From: Clostridia bacterium
Lineage (GTDB): Bacteria > Bacillota > Clostridia > Oscillospirales > CAG-272
Assembly (NCBI GenBank): GCA_017467815.1
Contig: JAFUKI010000165.1
Coordinates: forward strand, 1 to 42,338
Direction: 5' to 3'
DNA: 42,338 nucleotides
Below the pieces are notes generated by a model that ran no database searches, was not told the origin of the DNA, and saw only the letters and a program-made list of their open reading frames with translations. This document shows, piece after piece, positions 39,866 through 42,338 of this stretch. A program made the translations under genes and the position numbers. Numbering within the stretch: the first letter of the stretch is position 1; every line of letters starts with the position of its first letter.

Positions 39866-42338
39866 ATGAACATTCTGGAAAAGATCAATGAAAAAGCACC
39901 GTCCTACGGTTCACTGCCGTTCTGGAGCTGGAATGACAAACTGGAAGAAGGGGAACTGCGCAGACAGATCCGCCGTATGAAGGAGATGGGCATGAACGGC
40001 TTTTTCATGCACGCCAGAGGAGGACTGGAAACGGAATATCTTTCCGAGGACTGGTTCAACTGCGTAAATGCCTGCGTGGATGAAGCGAAGAAGCTGGGGA
40101 TGGAAGCCTGGGCATATGACGAAAACGGCTGGCCTTCCGGATTTGCCGGCGGAAAACTTCTGCAGGATAAAAAGAACTTCGCAGTAGGTCTGAAGGAAGA
40201 AACCGTAACGGAATTTCCCCAGGACGAGGATACCGTTGCCGTGTATACCAAAAAGGAAGACGGCTCCTATAACTGGGTTACAGAACCGGTGGAGGGATGC
40301 GGGGAATATCTGCGCATTTACCGCCACTACGATTCCGCATACGTGGACGTCCTGGACGCTTCCATCACAAAGGAATTTCTGCATCTGACCCACGAGGAAT
40401 ATAAAAAAGCCTGCGGTGAGGAATTCGGAAAAACCATGCCGGGCTTCTTCACCGATGAACCCCAGTATTTCCGCTGGGGACATACATATTCCAACACATT
40501 GCCGAAGGTATTCAAGGAAACCTACGGCTACGAAATCTATCCCGGCCTGCCTGCCATATTCGAACAGAATGTACCGGGCGGCGGAAAATTCCGTTTCGAT
40601 TATTATAAACTCATCCACGAATTGTTTATCAATAACTGGGTAAAAGTCGTGTACGAATGGTGCGAAGAAAACAACGTACAGCTCACCGGTCATGCTGTGG
40701 AAGAATTTTCCCTTGGCGGGCAGATGATGTGCTGCGGCGGTGTCATGCCTTTCTACGAATACCAGCATATCCCGGGCATCGACTATCTCGGACGGTTTGT
40801 AAGCGTAGATATCGGTGCAAAACAGCTTGGTTCCGCCTGTGCACAGCTGGGAAAGAAAAAGGCACTTTCCGAAATGTTTGCTTGCTGCGGCTGGGACGTT
40901 TCTCCCACTGAGCTGAAGAAGATCGCAGATATGCAGTATGCAAACGGTGTAAACCTGATGTGCCAGCATCTCTATCCCTATTCCGAGAGAGGGCAGAGAA
41001 AACGCGACTACCCCCTTCACTATTCCGAACACAATCCCTGGCAGGACGCCATGATCCCCTTCGACTGGCATTACAACCGTCTGGGAGCGGCATTGGCAGA
41101 AGGAGAGGAATATGCTCCTGTACTGGTGATCCATCCCATCCACGGCGTATATATGCAGTACAAAAAAGGGGAAAACTGGCATCAGGAAGCCGAGCATCAC
41201 TTCTATCATCTGACCCTGCTTCTCAGCGAAAATCAGATTCCCTATCACTACGGGGATGAAAATATGATGAAGAGAATGGCATCCGTGGAAGGGGACAAAA
41301 TCAAACTGGGACTATGTACCTATGACACCGTCATCATCCCCTTTACCTATTCTCTGGACCACGAAACCGCAGAAATGCTGAAAACCTATATGGCAAATGG
41401 CGGTAAGGTCTGGCTGTACAACGATGTTCCCGCCCATATCGACGGAGAGATCGCCGACAACAGCTGGCTGCAGTCCAACATCACATTTGACGACATTCTC
41501 GCCAAGCGCGATGTCAGAATCACCGCAGACGGCAAAAATGTTCCTGCACTGCGGAAGATGACAAAGAAACTGGAAGACGGTTCTTCACTGATCTACATCA
41601 CCAACATCACCACAGAAGAGTACAACGACGTAAAAATCGGCATTCCAGAAGGAAAAACCATTGCGGAGATTGATCTGGACACCATGGAATTAAAGCCCGT
41701 ACACGGCGAAATCTGCCCGAAATGCGGCGGAAGAATCGTATATCTGCGCTTTGAGGATGCCCAGTCCCACCTGCTGCTGGTGAACGGTGAAGGAAAAGAA
41801 CTCCTCCCCGGAAAACCTGCCGCGGCCCACAAATATATCCCCGTACCGGAAAAAGCAGAACTTGCCAGGAAACCGGAAAACATGATGACCCTCGACGTAG
41901 TATCCCTGTCCAAAGACGGTGTTCAGTATGATGAACCTCTGAGTATTTACGGTGTAAAGGACAATCTGCTCAGAGAACGCTATAACGGCAGAGTCTGGCT
42001 GAAATACACCTTTACCGCAGAGGAAAACTTCCACACCGACAACCTGCGTCTGGTGCTGGAACCCATGGGTCAGGACAGCGTAACCGTCAACGGCACTGCA
42101 GTACATCCCGATAAGGAAAACTGGTGGTTCGACCGCACCTTCTCCGCCGTGGACATTGCCTCCCTGATCAAACCCGGCGAAAATGAAGTAATCGTGTCTT
42201 TGAACCATTACCAGAGAGACTACGTCTACTACGTTCTCTACGCCGGTGTATCCGAAGCTCTGCGGAACTGTCTGGTATTCGATACAGAGATCGAAGCAGC
42301 ATACCTGACCGGTGACTTCGCCGTACACTGCGACGGTA
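39866..42338 (+). CDS. GH106-like glycoside hydrolase (alpha-L-rhamnosidase-type), 3' end outside window
   Basis: 824 codons are visible and the frame is open at the edge. The start PFWSWNDKLEEGELRRQIRRM and GMNGFFMHARGGL are typical of the GH106/rhamnosidase-like group. Barrel segments include WAYDENGWPSGFAGG, PGFFTDEPQYF, LTGHAVEEFSLGG and LSEMFACCGWDVS, giving several candidate acidic catalytic residues. From about residue 690 a beta-rich, galactose-binding-like domain follows (VWLKYTFTAEENFHTDNLRLVLEP). There is no signal peptide, so it should act on imported oligosaccharides. GAGGG precedes the ATG. Members of this group are usually around 1000 residues, so about a fifth is missing here. 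Confidence 0.85.
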   Translation, partial: MNILEKINEKAPSYGSLPFWSWNDKLEEGELRRQIRRMKEMGMNGFFMHARGGLETEYLSEDWFNCVNACVDEAKKLGMEAWAYDENGWPSGFAGGKLLQDKKNFAVGLKEETVTEFPQDEDTVAVYTKKEDGSYNWVTEPVEGCGEYLRIYRHYDSAYVDVLDASITKEFLHLTHEEYKKACGEEFGKTMPGFFTDEPQYFRWGHTYSNTLPKVFKETYGYEIYPGLPAIFEQNVPGGGKFRFDYYKLIHELFINNWVKVVYEWCEENNVQLTGHAVEEFSLGGQMMCCGGVMPFYEYQHIPGIDYLGRFVSVDIGAKQLGSACAQLGKKKALSEMFACCGWDVSPTELKKIADMQYANGVNLMCQHLYPYSERGQRKRDYPLHYSEHNPWQDAMIPFDWHYNRLGAALAEGEEYAPVLVIHPIHGVYMQYKKGENWHQEAEHHFYHLTLLLSENQIPYHYGDENMMKRMASVEGDKIKLGLCTYDTVIIPFTYSLDHETAEMLKTYMANGGKVWLYNDVPAHIDGEIADNSWLQSNITFDDILAKRDVRITADGKNVPALRKMTKKLEDGSSLIYITNITTEEYNDVKIGIPEGKTIAEIDLDTMELKPVHGEICPKCGGRIVYLRFEDAQSHLLLVNGEGKELLPGKPAAAHKYIPVPEKAELARKPENMMTLDVVSLSKDGVQYDEPLSIYGVKDNLLRERYNGRVWLKYTFTAEENFHTDNLRLVLEPMGQDSVTVNGTAVHPDKENWWFDRTFSAVDIASLIKPGENEVIVSLNHYQRDYVYYVLYAGVSEALRNCLVFDTEIEAAYLTGDFAVHCDG

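Noticed and set aside
1-42338. CRISPR arrays, prophage, insertion sequences, attachment sites, replication origins
   Set aside because: I looked for regularly spaced repeats, transposase or integrase motifs, terminal inverted repeats and DnaA-box clusters and found none. The DnaD and DnaC-like genes are not accompanied by dnaA or an origin-like region.

Overview
The window looks like chromosome of an uncultured gut-type Firmicute (Clostridia). The evidence is a set of Gram-positive-style genes (a DnaD-like primosome protein, a zinc-finger DnaC/DnaI-type loader, NfnAB, a YwlE-like phosphatase, a DUF3343 protein), strong AGGAGG ribosome sites, very regular sigma-A promoters (TTGACA, 17 bp, TATAAT) and roughly balanced base composition. 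I see no phage, transposon, integrase, CRISPR array or plasmid functions. Every family call comes from reading motifs in the translations; no database search was possible.

Layout. 1-2128 (minus): serC-serA, serine biosynthesis, with serA cut by the window edge. 2447-4152 (plus): a DUF4349 lipoprotein and a SanA-like DUF218 protein, ending at a shared terminator. 4237-5298 (minus): an XRE regulator. 5531-8970 (minus): HAD phosphatase, PHP phosphoesterase, Gfo/Idh/MocA oxidoreductase and an alpha/beta hydrolase; the oxidoreductase carries an in-frame TAA and the hydrolase has no credible start. 9109-12799 (minus): NAD kinase, a NimA-like flavoprotein and NfnB/NfnA, a set centred on NAD(P)(H). 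13154-15549 (plus): rpiB, a ROK kinase and a zinc alcohol dehydrogenase. 15930-21286 (plus): a complete Liv-type ABC importer behind a strong promoter and a two-hairpin leader, followed by a nicotinamidase-like hydrolase. 21458-21530 (minus): tRNA-Thr(CGU).

21732-27067 (plus) is a housekeeping run: dCMP deaminase, lipoprotein, low-molecular-weight phosphatase, RimI, TsaD, DnaD-like protein and DnaC-like loader. 27105-31534 (plus) holds a TIM-barrel sugar isomerase, a YfcE-like phosphodiesterase, a large protein that looks like an unclassified glycosidase, and a LysR regulator. 31712-33517 (minus) holds a small unknown gene and a DUF3343/cysteine-desulfurase pair that suggests sulfur or selenium handling. 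33669-42338 (plus) holds an RlmD/RumA-type RNA methyltransferase, an SDR, a cyclase-family hydrolase, a beta-CASP RNase, a LOG-family gene broken by an in-frame TAA, a Cof-type HAD phosphatase and a GH106-like glycosidase that runs off the end.

The points most worth a second look are: two genes, 32 kb apart, each interrupted by one in-frame TAA with intact family sequence beyond it; two copies of a long hairpin element with a constant tip and a covarying stem, both between convergent genes; the structured livJ leader; and the large unclassified glycosidase-like protein. I did not find a convincing entirely new multi-gene system.
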